Under the pieces are notes generated by a model. That model did not search any database. It was not told the DNA's origin and was given only the letters and a program-made list of their open reading frames with translations. From positions 5,458,001 to 5,518,000 of the forward strand of contig OX485809.1 in the NCBI GenBank assembly GCA_950295325.1: a stretch of 60,000 nt of DNA. The letters run 5' to 3'. Of this stretch, positions 11,101-21,797 are shown piece after piece (position 1 is the first letter of the stretch; the number at the start of each line of letters is the position of its first letter). Source of the stretch: Polytrichum commune. Its lineage: Eukaryota > Streptophyta > Polytrichopsida > Polytrichales > Polytrichaceae. The position numbers were made by a program, and so were the translations under genes.

Positions 11101-14100
11101 ATGACGTTCAACAAATTCATCTTGCACATATATTCTTACAAAAATGATATGTAATAGAGCACAAACCGAAAACAATCAAGTTCCATAATCTAATAATGAA
11201 TTCACATGTTTCAATACAAAACATAAAAACATACACTCATGATCCTCCTACACACTTAAACAATTTGGAACCATTGAGGGCAATAAGGATTTGGGTCAAT
11301 ATAAAAAACCACGTACAAAATAATTTGCATTTCAAGAAAAAAAATCACATCAAATTAGTTGTCTTCTTGCTCATGACCAACAATTTCACAGTAATAACAT
11401 TTTGGGTAAAACCTGAATAGATTAGATAGATACATGAATTGATATAATGTATTAGAATAGATTAGATTAAATACATGAATTTGGTGTTGTTCTTCCATAT
11501 TCCTATGACTTTATTAAAAAATCTATAGCAACTTTCGATTGGCCCCTCTACTGCAATCTACAAAACACTTTCCAAATTCTCTATCGACATTTTATTCATG
11601 TGTTTGGTCTTTATACAAATCTACCCTATAAAATCTCATTCACAAATCACCGTACTAACACATTGCACTTTAGCTATCTTAGCTAGTGATAACAAGTTTT
11701 TATACTTTACTTTGAGGTTGTACTTTTGATCTTTGACCAAACATCTCTTAAATTTTTATCCAACCAATTGGTAGTTGTTTGTAATTCAAGTGAAAATAAC
11801 TCTCTCTTGATTGAAATCAAATTTACTACTGGGAGTTTCTTTCTTTCAATTTCACGCTCAATTCCATATTGGCCACGTACCAACTACAAATTAACTACCC
11901 ATCAATTAGCCAAACCAATTTGTTTGAAAATACATATTGGTCAGATCCAATACTCTAAACGATGTCATGATGTAGACATCCTCAAACCCAGACCCTAATA
12001 CATTGTATACTGCCAACGCAAATTGCTTTTCAAATGCCAATGCATCCATAAGGTCTTGCCCTATTTTTTCATGTATCATTTCAATATCATGATGTTTATG
12101 TGTCCTAATCTTGTTGAAAAATCCCTTAGATATTTATCTTGAGGAACCAAATTCAAAGAAAATATAATATTATGTCTATTTATTGAAGGCCTCACTATTC
12201 AAATCCATAGTCTCTTCAATAAAAATCATACGGATTTTGATAATATCGGTCTTTACTACCAAACTTATTGTAATCACATCCATAAACTTATTTTAGAATA
12301 TGTGTGATAAAATAAATAAAACGTATAAAATATCAACAAAAAAATAAAACACATAGTTATATTTGAATGTATGAAATTTTATAAATAACTTAGATCCAGT
12401 TCCATCTTCCACAACATCGACATTGTCTCGGAAGTAGGTTAGATTTTTTTCCAAAAAAATAACAAAGAGTTGTCATGATTTAACACCATGATAACCATAT
12501 AATTTTTTTTAAAACATTTTTTTTAGAATGAGCAAAACTACTCATTCAATTACAACAACAATTTTTTTCATGACCTTTTTAAAATCATTGCTACTAAATT
12601 CAATACTAAATCTAATTTTTTGGACAACTCTTTGCAAGGTGGAATTTTTTCTTCATCTATCGATATCAAATTCGTCTCATATGTCATACAATAGACAAAT
12701 GTAAGGAAATAATTATCTATTCTTACAATCTCATTGCAATACTATTTTCTTCATCAATCATGATTTATACACCATCAAACATAAGTTTTACATAGTTACC
12801 AAAATTTTGATTTTTTCTTTTCTTTTCTTTTTTGCCACATGTAACGCTCCCTAGCATCACATCCCACACACTTTACACGATACCTAGTTATTCATCTATA
12901 TAAGTCACTTATATTGTTAGTATCTTTCAATAGCCTATTCAAAATGGCAAACTTGATGAACGAACCATCCTTTGAAAAGGGAGTCAAAGCTCCTAACCCT
13001 CACTTTGTCGCACACCGACGTGTTGGAATACATTTTATATTCGGTAATAAAAATTTTGATGTTCATTTTATCCTTGGTATTCTAAGACGTTGGTTTTTGA
13101 ACATTTCACTTGTAAATTTTTTGGCAGAATTCGCCAATGCGAAAAGAAACTCCAGTCTCTTGATTTAAAGATGAAATCAAATAAATGAAGTAAAAAATGA
13201 CCAATATGCTAGATTAAAACAAGTTCGTGATTAAAATAATATTTCTAATATTATACATGCATCTTTTAAACCTCAATATGTAACAATCCAAAAAAAAAAA
13301 CATTATCAATAAGACTAGTATACATAACAGAATGACATGTTTTGAATATATCCGTAGACACATCAATCATATAAAAATCTAAAGTCTCGAACTTTATTCA
13401 AGATTTTTTTTGAGCCACTGATGAAATATAAAATAAAATCTCACCATAACTTTTCATCGTAGTAAAATTTCTCCGTCATATTAGTATTTACTTTCACAAA
13501 AAAAGAATAATCATTTTGTTGGTGAATTAAACTATTTAAAATAAAGAATATAAGCTTCATCACATATACAACTCGCCTCTACAATTTTTCTTTTCATTGT
13601 TTGCATATGCTTTTGTATTGTCCAAGTCAAGCGCCCATGCTCTTCATTTTTTTGTAGTCTTGAAATGCTAATATTATAATGTTAATATTGTCTATAGTGG
13701 TGAAGGTTGATTTTTCTTTTTTTGTTTGCAAACTTTGCAATAAATTTAATCCGTTATAGAATCAATGTCAATCCAATCAAATTGAATTTATCATACTTCC
13801 TTCCATTGACTCACAACAATTTGTATTGGAGTCAAATCCAAACGAGAACAACAACCTTCAGATGATGACAATGTTCGAATAGATGTCGTATTATTACTTT
13901 GTGAACTTTTATAAAACATAGTTTAGAGGAATTTTTATTTTTTTGCCATTTGAAGGCAAAGTTCCTAGACTCAACAAACATTCTAGAATATAATTACAAG
14001 GCAAACAAATATTCACATAGCAAACAAGAGAAAGCTAATGCAAGTAGACTACGAACACCCGAGCTAAAATTATCCATAAATAAAACTTAATTCCAATGTG

Positions 14101-14700
14101 CTAGTATGTTGATGCAAGATCATGGATCTGCACACCCAACCAAGGAGAAGTCTTAGACATCAACACTCAAGGCATGCTTTATGGAAGATAGGCATATGAA
14201 AACATGTCCCATGTCCTCTAACACAATAATAATAGGATAAGAGGAATATCTTCCACGTAGAGAGATAATTTTGCACTCAAAGAAGTTAATCAAGTTCAAA
14301 TGTCAGTTTTTATTTTTGGGATGTAACATCAATTGTCATGAGACCAAAAATAATTCTTATAACAAAAAAATTCACAAAAAAAGGTGCAATTGTTGCTTAC
14401 TTCTTTCACTACGAAATTGTACATATCATCCTTGAGTTTAAAAATCCACAAGTAGAATAACCTACAAGAGGTACAATATAACACAATATTTGATTAACTA
14501 TTCTCAACTAGATCACAGGGACCTCTAGATTTAGTAACTCTCACATTTTGTAAAATGTCAATCAAGTATGTACTTCAATGAATAATGTGACGCCACGTTC
14601 ACAATTCATTCACTTCAACCCTAGAGGGGATAGAGAGTGGAAGCCAAGTGTTTCATGTAGGCTACAAAGGTCTCAACAAACACTCATTAGGTACCAATCA
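8190..14700. other. AT-rich intergenic DNA, no gene
   Basis: About 6.5 kb with no reading frame that resembles a known protein. 12,000-13,900 is especially A/T-rich. Small internal repetitions occur: ATGTTTAGGATATGTTG at 9369-9385 and again at 9455-9471, and a 40-bp duplication at 11,415-11,481. It probably consists of decayed transposon DNA. Confidence 0.6.
11415..11481. repeat. Short tandem duplication, ~40-bp period
   Basis: GAATAGATTAGATAGATACA..GAATT is followed by GAATAGATTAGATTAAATAC..GAATT. Confidence 0.7.
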
Positions 14701-15010
14701 CCACCAAGTTTTTAAAGCTCTCTACAAATGAATATTGTATACATGATTTGGTCTAATCACCAAGATGAGTATCATATTCAACATAGTCATGTTGACAAAC
14801 CAACATTGGCAAGTTTTGTACATATGTAGGCATCAAATGATACATTCTATGTGGCATGAATATCAAATCTCCACCAAGTTTTCACAACTTTCTACACATG
14901 AACATTATGTACAAGATTTGAAAGATGGTCGTCATTTGTGGCTCATTCATGTTGATGAAGCAACCATGACAAGTTTCACACGTAAGAAACGCAACACATA
15001 CCATAGTAGA
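14701..15010. repeat. Imperfect tandem duplication, 170-bp period
   Basis: CCACCAAGTTTT, then CTCTACAAATGAA, ACATGATTTG and CATGTTGACAAACCAA recur 170 bp later as CCACCAAGTTTT, CTACACATGAA, ACAAGATTTG and CATGTTGATGAAGCAA. Not coding. Two units only, diverged by roughly a quarter. Confidence 0.65.
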
Positions 15011-16045
15011 AGAGGTTAAAGTGTTATTAAAGCAGGCGGAAGCCAAGAAAACTAGGAGTTCGGCTCAATTTACTGTTGTTCTTGCTCAAATCAATTTCCA
15101 ATAAAAGGCAACAGACACAACCGAGAGCCCTTTGAAGCCAGGCTTAAGAAATATAGCAAAAAGTCACAGAGAGCAACAAGGGAGCAACCACGAAAAGCAG
15201 CAAAAGCAAGCAGACATGAAAAACAACAAGGGAGGAGCCACGAAGAGCAGCAAGGGAAAATGGGAGTGAATGAGAGTGTGTGAGCCCAAAATGGTGCCCA
15301 CATGTGGTGATTAACTCTTCGAAACCAATTTTAGTTTGACTTTGATGTGTTATGATTAGTCACAAAACATAAAAAGAGTGAAGTGTGGTTTGGATTTAAG
15401 TTTAGGCTTTAGAATGTGTTGTGCGATTATTTCAAGGTTGAATTCAATAAGAGTATGCCTTGATAATGTGAGTAGGGGGTAAGGTGAAGCAAGGTGAGCT
15501 ACGCGGGTTAAATGTCCACTTTTGGATCCACCTTGTTAGTTTAGGAAGAAGGAAGCTTGGTGGAAGGGGATTAGTCCCTACTTTAGAGGTGAAGGTTAAG
15601 GGGTTGTGATTGGAGGTGCTAATCCTCTCACCCTATCCTTACCTTTCTCTCCCTCTCTCCCTCTCTCCCTCTTTACTACTTAAGGTGGTTTCTCTCTTAT
15701 TTTTCTCTCTCTCCATCAAGTGCTCTCAAGGGAGCAAGCTCTTAAGAGCTTGAGCCACGTGTGTAGGTTATTAGTTTTAGTGGAGTTAATTAGTTAAGCT
15801 CTCCCTCTTAAGTCCTCTCAAGAGAGGTGAGCTCTTAGAGCTTTGGGCCACGTGTGTGGATTAGTTGATGATGTTAGGTAATTAGTTAGCTTATTAGCCG
15901 AAGAATAAAAGAGTTAGCAATTGTCCGATTAAGCATCTTGAGGGGATTACATTTAAGTGTGTAACTAAAAGGCTCGCATGTGGGCCTTTGAGCAATTAGG
16001 TGATTAGGTGGTTATGGTGAATTTAGTTCGGCTTGATTGAGCCTG
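15011..16045. other. Repeat-rich noncoding DNA
   Basis: GC is higher than in the DNA to the left. It contains a CTCTCC/CTCCCT pyrimidine tract (about 15,646-15,672). A 44-bp segment is duplicated about 94 bp apart (15,721-15,764 and 15,815-15,858), both copies ending near GCCACGTGTGT; the first carries the palindrome AGCTCTTAAGAGCT. Possibly the long terminal repeat or leader of an old retroelement, but no LTR pair, primer site or polymerase domain was seen. Confidence 0.5.
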
Positions 16046-16477
16046 GGTTGAGGCTAAGCCCTGGTCTGCTGGACTGTGGTGGTTTCGGTTGAGGCTAAGC
16101 CCTGGAGCTGCGGACCGTGGGATTTCGGTTGAGGCTAAGTCCTGGTCTACTGGACTGGGTGGTTTCGGTTGAGGCTAAGCCCTGGTCTACTAGACTGGGT
16201 GGTTTCGGTTGAGGCTAAGCCCTGGTCTGCTGGACTGTGGTGGTTTCGGTTGAGGCTAAGCCCTGGAGCTGCGGACTGTGGGATTTCGGTTGAGGCTAAG
16301 CCCTGGTCTGCTGGACTGGGTGGTTTCGATTGAGGCTAAGCCCTGGAGCTGCGGACTGTGGGATTTCGGTTGAGGCTAAGCCCTGGTCTGCTGGACTGTG
16401 GTGGTTTCGGGTGAGGCTAAGCGCTGGAGCTGCGAGACTGAGTGATTTCGGTTGAGGCTAAGCCTTGAGCTGCCCGA
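16046..16477. repeat. Minisatellite of ~11 units, ~40 bp, two alternating flavours
   Basis: Every 40-41 bp the core GGTTGAGGCTAAGCCCTG recurs (starts near 16,046, 16,088, 16,128, 16,168, 16,208, 16,248, 16,288, 16,328, 16,368, 16,408 and 16,449). The part between cores is either GTCTGCTGGACTG (A) or GAGCTGCGGACTG (B). The order is A B A A A B A B A B then a degenerate unit. Neighbouring A-B pairs act as an 80-bp higher-order unit. No spacers of unique sequence, so this is not a CRISPR array. Confidence 0.92.
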
Positions 16478-17076
16478 AAGGGGATTGATGTGAGAAGGCA
16501 TTAAAGGTTGGTTATTTGGGGAGCCTAACCACATCGGATTAACATGAGAAGCTAGTCAAGGCTGGTCCTAAATAACCATACATTAGTATTTCTAGAAACC
16601 ATTACATTAGGTGTTTAGACTTTGTAGTGCAAGCCAAGTAGTTAAAGCATTAGTTTATCTAGAATCACTTGTGGCCTCAAAGGCAATTGTAATTGTGATT
16701 AACCATTGAGGGAGTGTTTCTCAACACTTACGTCCTTTTTGGTAAAACTCAATCACTTATAAAAAATGGATAAAGTGGAAGACTCTAGCAAGGGCAATGT
16801 GAAGGAAAAGGTGATCAAAAGCCAAAGGGGAATATCCTTGAGAACTTCTGTTGCCAAGGCTGCCGGTTGGACCCTAAAAAAGGCCAACGCGACCACGAGC
16901 CAAGAGGCTACTTCTAATAAACAAAGTGATTCACAATGACATGAATGCTTAAGGATGTGAAGAAATCAATTTTCACGCTACATACACTACATGTGATTCT
17001 CAAGACCATCACCCGGACTAGGACGCTTAAGGGTGGTGGGTTTGGCCTCACAGAGTGAGTGCAAAAATGGTGGGGG
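16478..17076. other. Unclassified flank of the outer CACTA insertion
   Basis: Between the minisatellite and the left end of the outer CACTA. One small open frame (16,766-16,939) is listed separately. The last three bases before the element are GGG, the candidate left target duplication. Confidence 0.5.
16766..16939 (+). CDS. Small 57-codon ORF, unknown
   Basis: An ATG-to-TGA frame of 57 codons, starting MDKVEDSSKGNVKEK and ending SNKQSDSQ. The composition is lysine/serine/threonine-rich and hydrophilic, more protein-like than other short frames nearby. It follows the minisatellite and could be the beginning of a retroelement gag or a host exon cut off by the outer CACTA element 137 bp downstream. 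I do not recognise it, and chance cannot be excluded. Confidence 0.25.
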   Translation: MDKVEDSSKGNVKEKVIKSQRGISLRTSVAKAAGWTLKKANATTSQEATSNKQSDSQ

Positions 17077-17530
17077 CACTATAAGAAAATCCTGTTTTTT
17101 GTGACGTCAAAAAAAACGGGATTGCGCGTTCACTTTGACATGGAGGTTCTTCTCTTGGACGTCACCTAAAATCCGTCATGTCAGACAGGAGAAAAACGCG
17201 TCGTGGACATGCGAAAACATGGGGAATTTCAGCACGTTTTTATGTGACGTCACATAAAACATGGTGTTCCATAGTGTCCACGTGAAGACACGTGGACGCC
17301 ACCGGCATGCCACGCAAGCATGTTTTTGCGGGCAGTGCCACGTCGGCACGCTTTTTTTTCCGCCCCCTCGGTGACGTGGATGGCCTTGTGGACCCTCTTG
17401 AGATGACGTGGAATGCGATTAAAAACTGACGTGGCATTCGCTGTTGCTGACGTGGACATTGCATTACGTGGCGATGTGTGCTGTTACCGACGTCCTCTGC
17501 GACACGAAAATGTCACATGAGACATTTTCC
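17077..17530. repeat. Subterminal repeat zone of the outer CACTA
   Basis: TGACGTGG occurs at 17,372, 17,404, 17,427 and 17,448. GTGACGTC occurs near 17,100 and inside the perfect palindrome TATGTGACGTCACATA (17,241-17,256). A hairpin AAAATGTC/GACATTTT sits at 17,507-17,528. In En/Spm, short subterminal repeats of this kind are the binding sites of TnpA. The likely site here is a TGACGT core, by inference from repetition only. Confidence 0.6.
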
Positions 17531-18110
17531 TCGACGTATGCATGTATTTTTTGGGTGTTTTTGGGGTGACTTTTAGTTTTCTTGGACATCCTTTTTTACA
17601 GTGGGATGTTATGTGTGACATCAAATGGGACATTACAAATTATGGGGATGTCCTCTGGCCAAAACCACAGCTTGTTTGGGAGTGATGATGCCGTTTTCAA
17701 GCTTAGCCCGCCTTGACGTGGCTGATTGCCTCAAATTCTCAAACACATTACTGACATCAAGTTGTTTGGCTATTAGCAGGACCAAATGTCAGATGCACGT
17801 CACTTATGCCATCTACGAGAACAAACACCGACGTCAACTGTTCCACCAGACAGTCGGAACAGACACAAAGAACGCGTGGAACAAATGTACACCAATGCTT
17901 TCCAATTCCGTAAATGCAACGTTTTCATTGATACAACATATTGCAACCAAGAGGCTGCATTTACACATCAATCGCTAGTTGCCCAAAAACTTAAACATTG
18001 TCCATGATCGAGGCATCCATGTCTCTAGTCGCGAGTCTACACCTCCACGACTAAGTGGATAATTCATGAGCACTCGAATGGAGAGCCGCGTCGTTATTGA
18101 GAACGTCCAC

Positions 18111-21100
18111 TCATTTCTTCTTTTGTGTCTGTGCCTTCGTACTAGTTCCCACCTGCCCCATTCCACCACCATTCACAAAACCGCATGAATTACATTAGTG
18201 GTCATCCGAACATGAAATGGACTCACACGAACGACGTGACTATATTCGAGTGCTCCACACTCCTCCTGCAGTCATGCAAGCAATGTAGGCATGCAAACAC
18301 TAGTTCCCTCACCTTCGCAAGATTTTGGGGAGGTTTAGGCAAACCAACCGCTTTTGGTGCACCGAGTTTGGCCATTGAGGATTTCGCTTGTGCGCTTCTA
18401 CCCGCACGGCGGGGTCGGCCACCTGATTCCTCCGGAACGGGCACCTCATCCTGTAATAGCATTCCGCATTAGTACTCGGAGGTTTCAAATTATGGTCGTT
18501 CTGTTCTGCGATAATTCAAACTGTCAAGGCAAACGTCCAGCCTAATGTACATGTTGACATCCTCAATGACACCACGAAGAACATGCCAGACAAATACATG
18601 AAGGTATAATTTTTTAAACGACGATGAGAGGGTTTCCAGTATGTCTAATATGGGTGGGTGTTACTTGATGTTACCTGATCCAGAGATGCAATCTCTTCAG
18701 GCACGTCCGCATTGCCGGATATCTCAGGGTGTCCTTCCTCGACGTCCTCCATAGCTTGCACTGGCACTTCCTCGTTGGTGGGTTCTACAGGGTCATCAAT
18801 TACAGGTGTCTGTGTCGTTTTTTTCGGCACTTCGAGAATGTCCTCAATTATAGACGCGATAATGGTTTCAGAGCTGGGAGGCACTGCTTCTACGTCTGTG
18901 ACTGCATCAGTCGCAGCATCCTCGGAGACGTCGCTCGGGACAGGAATCGCGGACGCCACACGCATGTCCGCACCGCCCACCGCGCTAATAACTGGGGTGG
19001 GAGCTTGTTTCTGTGCCACCATCACCAGATCCTCCGTCATTGACGTCAATGCCGAAATATCGAGCATCTTCGCAGACGATGAAGGCTCCGTCATGCTATC
19101 AATGTTAGTCGGATGTTTCTGACTCTGATTCAGAAGAATCATTCGCATCATGTCCTCCATGCGCTTGTTTGAGGCTGCCACATTCTCTCCAAGGCGTGTG
19201 ACGCTGCCCTCCAAATCCGTCACTTGAGTGCGCATCGACTCCATTTCCGAGCCATGATCGGGACGTGCTCGGCGTATTTCCTCCTATATGCGTTGGTACT
19301 CTTTGGCAACCTCGGCGTCAACCTCCGCATCGTACGGTGCCCTGTTCTTCAACATCGCCTGCATGGCACATTAAAGTCATTACGGATGAAAGGGGACGTC
19401 GACAACAATGCGTTCCAACAGGTGCAGGTCCCGTGATGCCTTTGGAAGTGCCATGATTAACATCGAACATCAACTCAAACAACTAGATTTACATTGCCAG
19501 CTCATCGGACGTCTAAGTAAACATGTTGGATGACATCTGTTGTCGATATTGACATTGTAGGGGATAAGGGCCATCACAGATTTATAAAGAGAATTGCAAC
19601 ATTGTCAGCCATGTCAACATAGACATAGTGACACTCTTACCAGACGGGAGACGACCTCCATTTCAATAGCTTTCAGTTGAGCTGTGGTCGATCCTTTCCC
19701 TTTTGAAATTGAGTGCATGTGCTGAGACTTCAAATGCGCAGCCTCGGTGGCGCGCATACCTACAAATGTTTTCCAATGCTCTGCATCCACATCGGCTGGT
19801 TTACCCGCATTGTTGTCTATGAGCTGGTTTAACCTCCACCGGGTGTTGATGAGTATCTTTGTTATAATAGGCCGCATCCACTTCTCGCACACTTTGTCAC
19901 AATGCCCGCACATCTCCCAGTCTGCATGCCGGACACACACGTCAATGCCATCACATTCACTTCACAAGCGACCAACACTGGGTGCCCACACTACACCCAC
20001 GTTAGAAAGGGTACAAACCAGTATGTCACCACAAGAGAGAAAATTGATATTATCGACATCCCTATGGACGTCGATAGCGATTGTCGAGCGTTTCAGTACA
20101 CATGTCCACAAAAACGCACGGACGTCCTGTTCGGCATCCACTCACAGATTGTCAGTATGACACTCTGTGCTAAATACATGTCCACCCTGACGTCAGCGAG
20201 AATGTCATGCCTGCCTACATAGACATACACCCTGTTGCTCATGTCCAGAATAATGTTTGGTTGCACTTAAAATGTCAGATTCGGGTTTCACATCGCAAAT
20301 TAACGCGACACATGCATGCCAAAAAATTGATGTGCAAACCTTACCTGTGTATAGGCGTTTGAATAATCGCTTCCTCTCGTGCCGTGGCTGGCCTTCCCAT
20401 CCCGTCGTGGGATCCAGGTCCTTTGCATACTTCTTGATGTCGGCGCACAGGACAGCCTTCATGGCGCCAAAAGGCTGCCCTTGCGCATCCAGCTCCACAC
20501 GTTTCTTCAAGGCAGTGCTCCCCCCTCCCTTACGTGTTGGTAGTGGATGTGATGTTTCAATCCCATCACTGTTCTCCTGATCGCCGTCTGATTCCGTGCC
20601 CGAGTTGGTTGCGTATCCTCGGCTACAACAACCACATTCCACAACAACATGGTCTAATGTTTGAGTCGTCCTACCTAAACCATCTTGAAATGGGTTCTTA
20701 AAGACTGCAGATTTGTTTTCTTGGTTTTCCAGCTGCAATTTCAAGACTTTGGGGGCATGTTATATACTGCTCGAAAGATATTTTCAATACCTTTCCAACG
20801 GTATATAACATGCCCCCAAATTCTTAAAATTTCAGCTGTAAAACCCACAAAACAAATCTGCAGTCTTTTAGTGACTGCAGATCAGGGTGGTCAAAAGCTC
20901 ATGGTCCCATAACCGTCGTCAAAACCCCAAGTTGCAGGTATAAAGGAAAAAATTCATGGAGCTCCAGGGAGCTGGAGCGTGGCGTGGTTTGTGTCTGTGT
21001 TTGTGTCTATGTCTATGTCTAGCATTGTGCGTTGCTACATTGATCCAAAATTGTGCATTCTTCTGCCCTATCCCTCTCCTGGCATCCGATACCTCTGCTG

Positions 21101-21617
21101 GTGGGGACGCTCTAAGGACCTGCTAGAGACAACTACAGGTGACGTCTACTAATTGCGCAGACTGCAATACCGATTATGCCCACGCCCCGACTCTGATTCC
21201 AGCAGAGATCGAAATGTCACTTTTCAAATTGGACAACCAGATGTCTAACCGACATCCACTGTGACACATGGGCCTAAACGCGGCTCAATTGAACTGGTCG
21301 AACAGGCGCGGACATCGCGACGATGAAGACTGGTTGTGCTCTACGCTAGCATCAACACCAGGAAGAGGTCAGGAAAGGAGGAGAAAGACCCACTTACCTC
21401 CAGGATTGCTCCGCACGTCCTCAGCCACATCCTCCTCCGATGATGATACCTCGATTATGCGGCGGCGTCTTGCCGGGGGTGAGCCACGCCTCCCAGCCAC
21501 ATGCCGCGGGTCCTCTCTGGCCTTGGATCGCCGCTCTCCAGCTGCGCGCCTATGTTCTACCAATGTTGCTGGAGACATCTCCTTGCGCTTCCCAGTGCGA
21601 TCCCGTGTCCGCAGCAT
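18111..21617 (-). pseudogene. Outer CACTA gene B (Transposase_24/TnpA-like), exons 2-7
   Basis: Minus-strand exons by hand-splicing: 21,398-21,617; 20,345-20,622; 19,641-19,921; 18,675-19,358; 18,313-18,450; 18,111-18,152 (ends KAQTQKKK). Exon 1 is at 55,888-56,184, beyond the inner element. The 19,641-19,921 exon carries WKTFVGMRATEAAHLKSQH, the 'W..FV..R' signature of the plant En/Spm Transposase_24 family; the next exon is coiled-coil-like (VTDLEGSVTRLGENVAASNK). Two defects: an in-frame TAG at 19,284-19,286 (24 codons into its exon), and the phase out of 21,398 does not match the acceptor at 20,622, so a small exon is missing or a frameshift exists. A MITE has inserted in the intron at 20,701-20,867. 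In En/Spm-type elements the product binds subterminal repeats. Likely non-functional here. Confidence 0.68.
20701..20867. mobile_element. 167-bp hairpin MITE with TTA target duplication
   Basis: Left arm AAGACTGCAGATTTGTTTT, right arm its mirror ending CAAATCTGCAGTCTT. The arms continue inward (AGCTG, then TTTGGGGGCATGTTATATA) for about 65 bases at roughly 85 percent identity around a loop of some 40 bases. TTA flanks both sides (20,698-20,700 and 20,868-20,870), the duplication of PIF/Harbinger-type (Tourist) MITEs. It lies in an intron of outer gene B. An RNA from it would form a long hairpin. Confidence 0.8.
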
Positions 21618-21794
21618 CTTGGACACCCAAAAGCAACACAACGTGTCGGAAAAGCAACACAAGGGCGTGGGAAGGCAGTGCAGCGCCGTAGGGAAAGCAA
21701 CACATCGGCGTTGCAGCAGACACCACAATGGAGACTAGCGGACGTAGGTAAGAGGATCTATGCACCTCGGCATCGGAGAAGACCTATGGTTGAC

Positions 21795-21797
21795 TGT
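21795..21797. repeat. Left target-site duplication (TGT) of the inner CACTA
   Basis: TGT directly before CACTAGTAG. The matching TGT is at 55,685-55,687, right of the second copy, not at 34,215-34,217 (GTT). Confidence 0.7.

Larger units (their letters stand above)
17077..21797. mobile_element. Outer CACTA (En/Spm) element, left half
   Basis: Starts with CACTATAAGAAAATCCTG, a canonical CACTA terminus. The 17,077-17,530 end is rich in TGACGTGG and GACGTC motifs. Minus-strand exons of an accessory gene with the plant En/Spm Transposase_24 domain lie at 18,111-21,617. The element is interrupted at 21,797 by the inner CACTA element and resumes at 55,685 (after the TGT duplication) with the rest of its divergent promoter and its TNP2 gene. 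The right terminus lies beyond base 60,000, so the full length is unknown; at least 9.0 kb of outer sequence is present. Confidence 0.85.

Noticed and set aside
16046-16477. CRISPR-like array
   Set aside because: Repeats abut with no unique spacers, and the host is a plant; it is a minisatellite.
15011-17076. LTR retrotransposon
   Set aside because: No paired LTRs, primer-binding site, or gag/pol domain could be found.
18712-19122. Plus-strand open frames across the outer gene B
   Set aside because: They are antisense shadows of minus-strand exons that have splice sites and a family motif.
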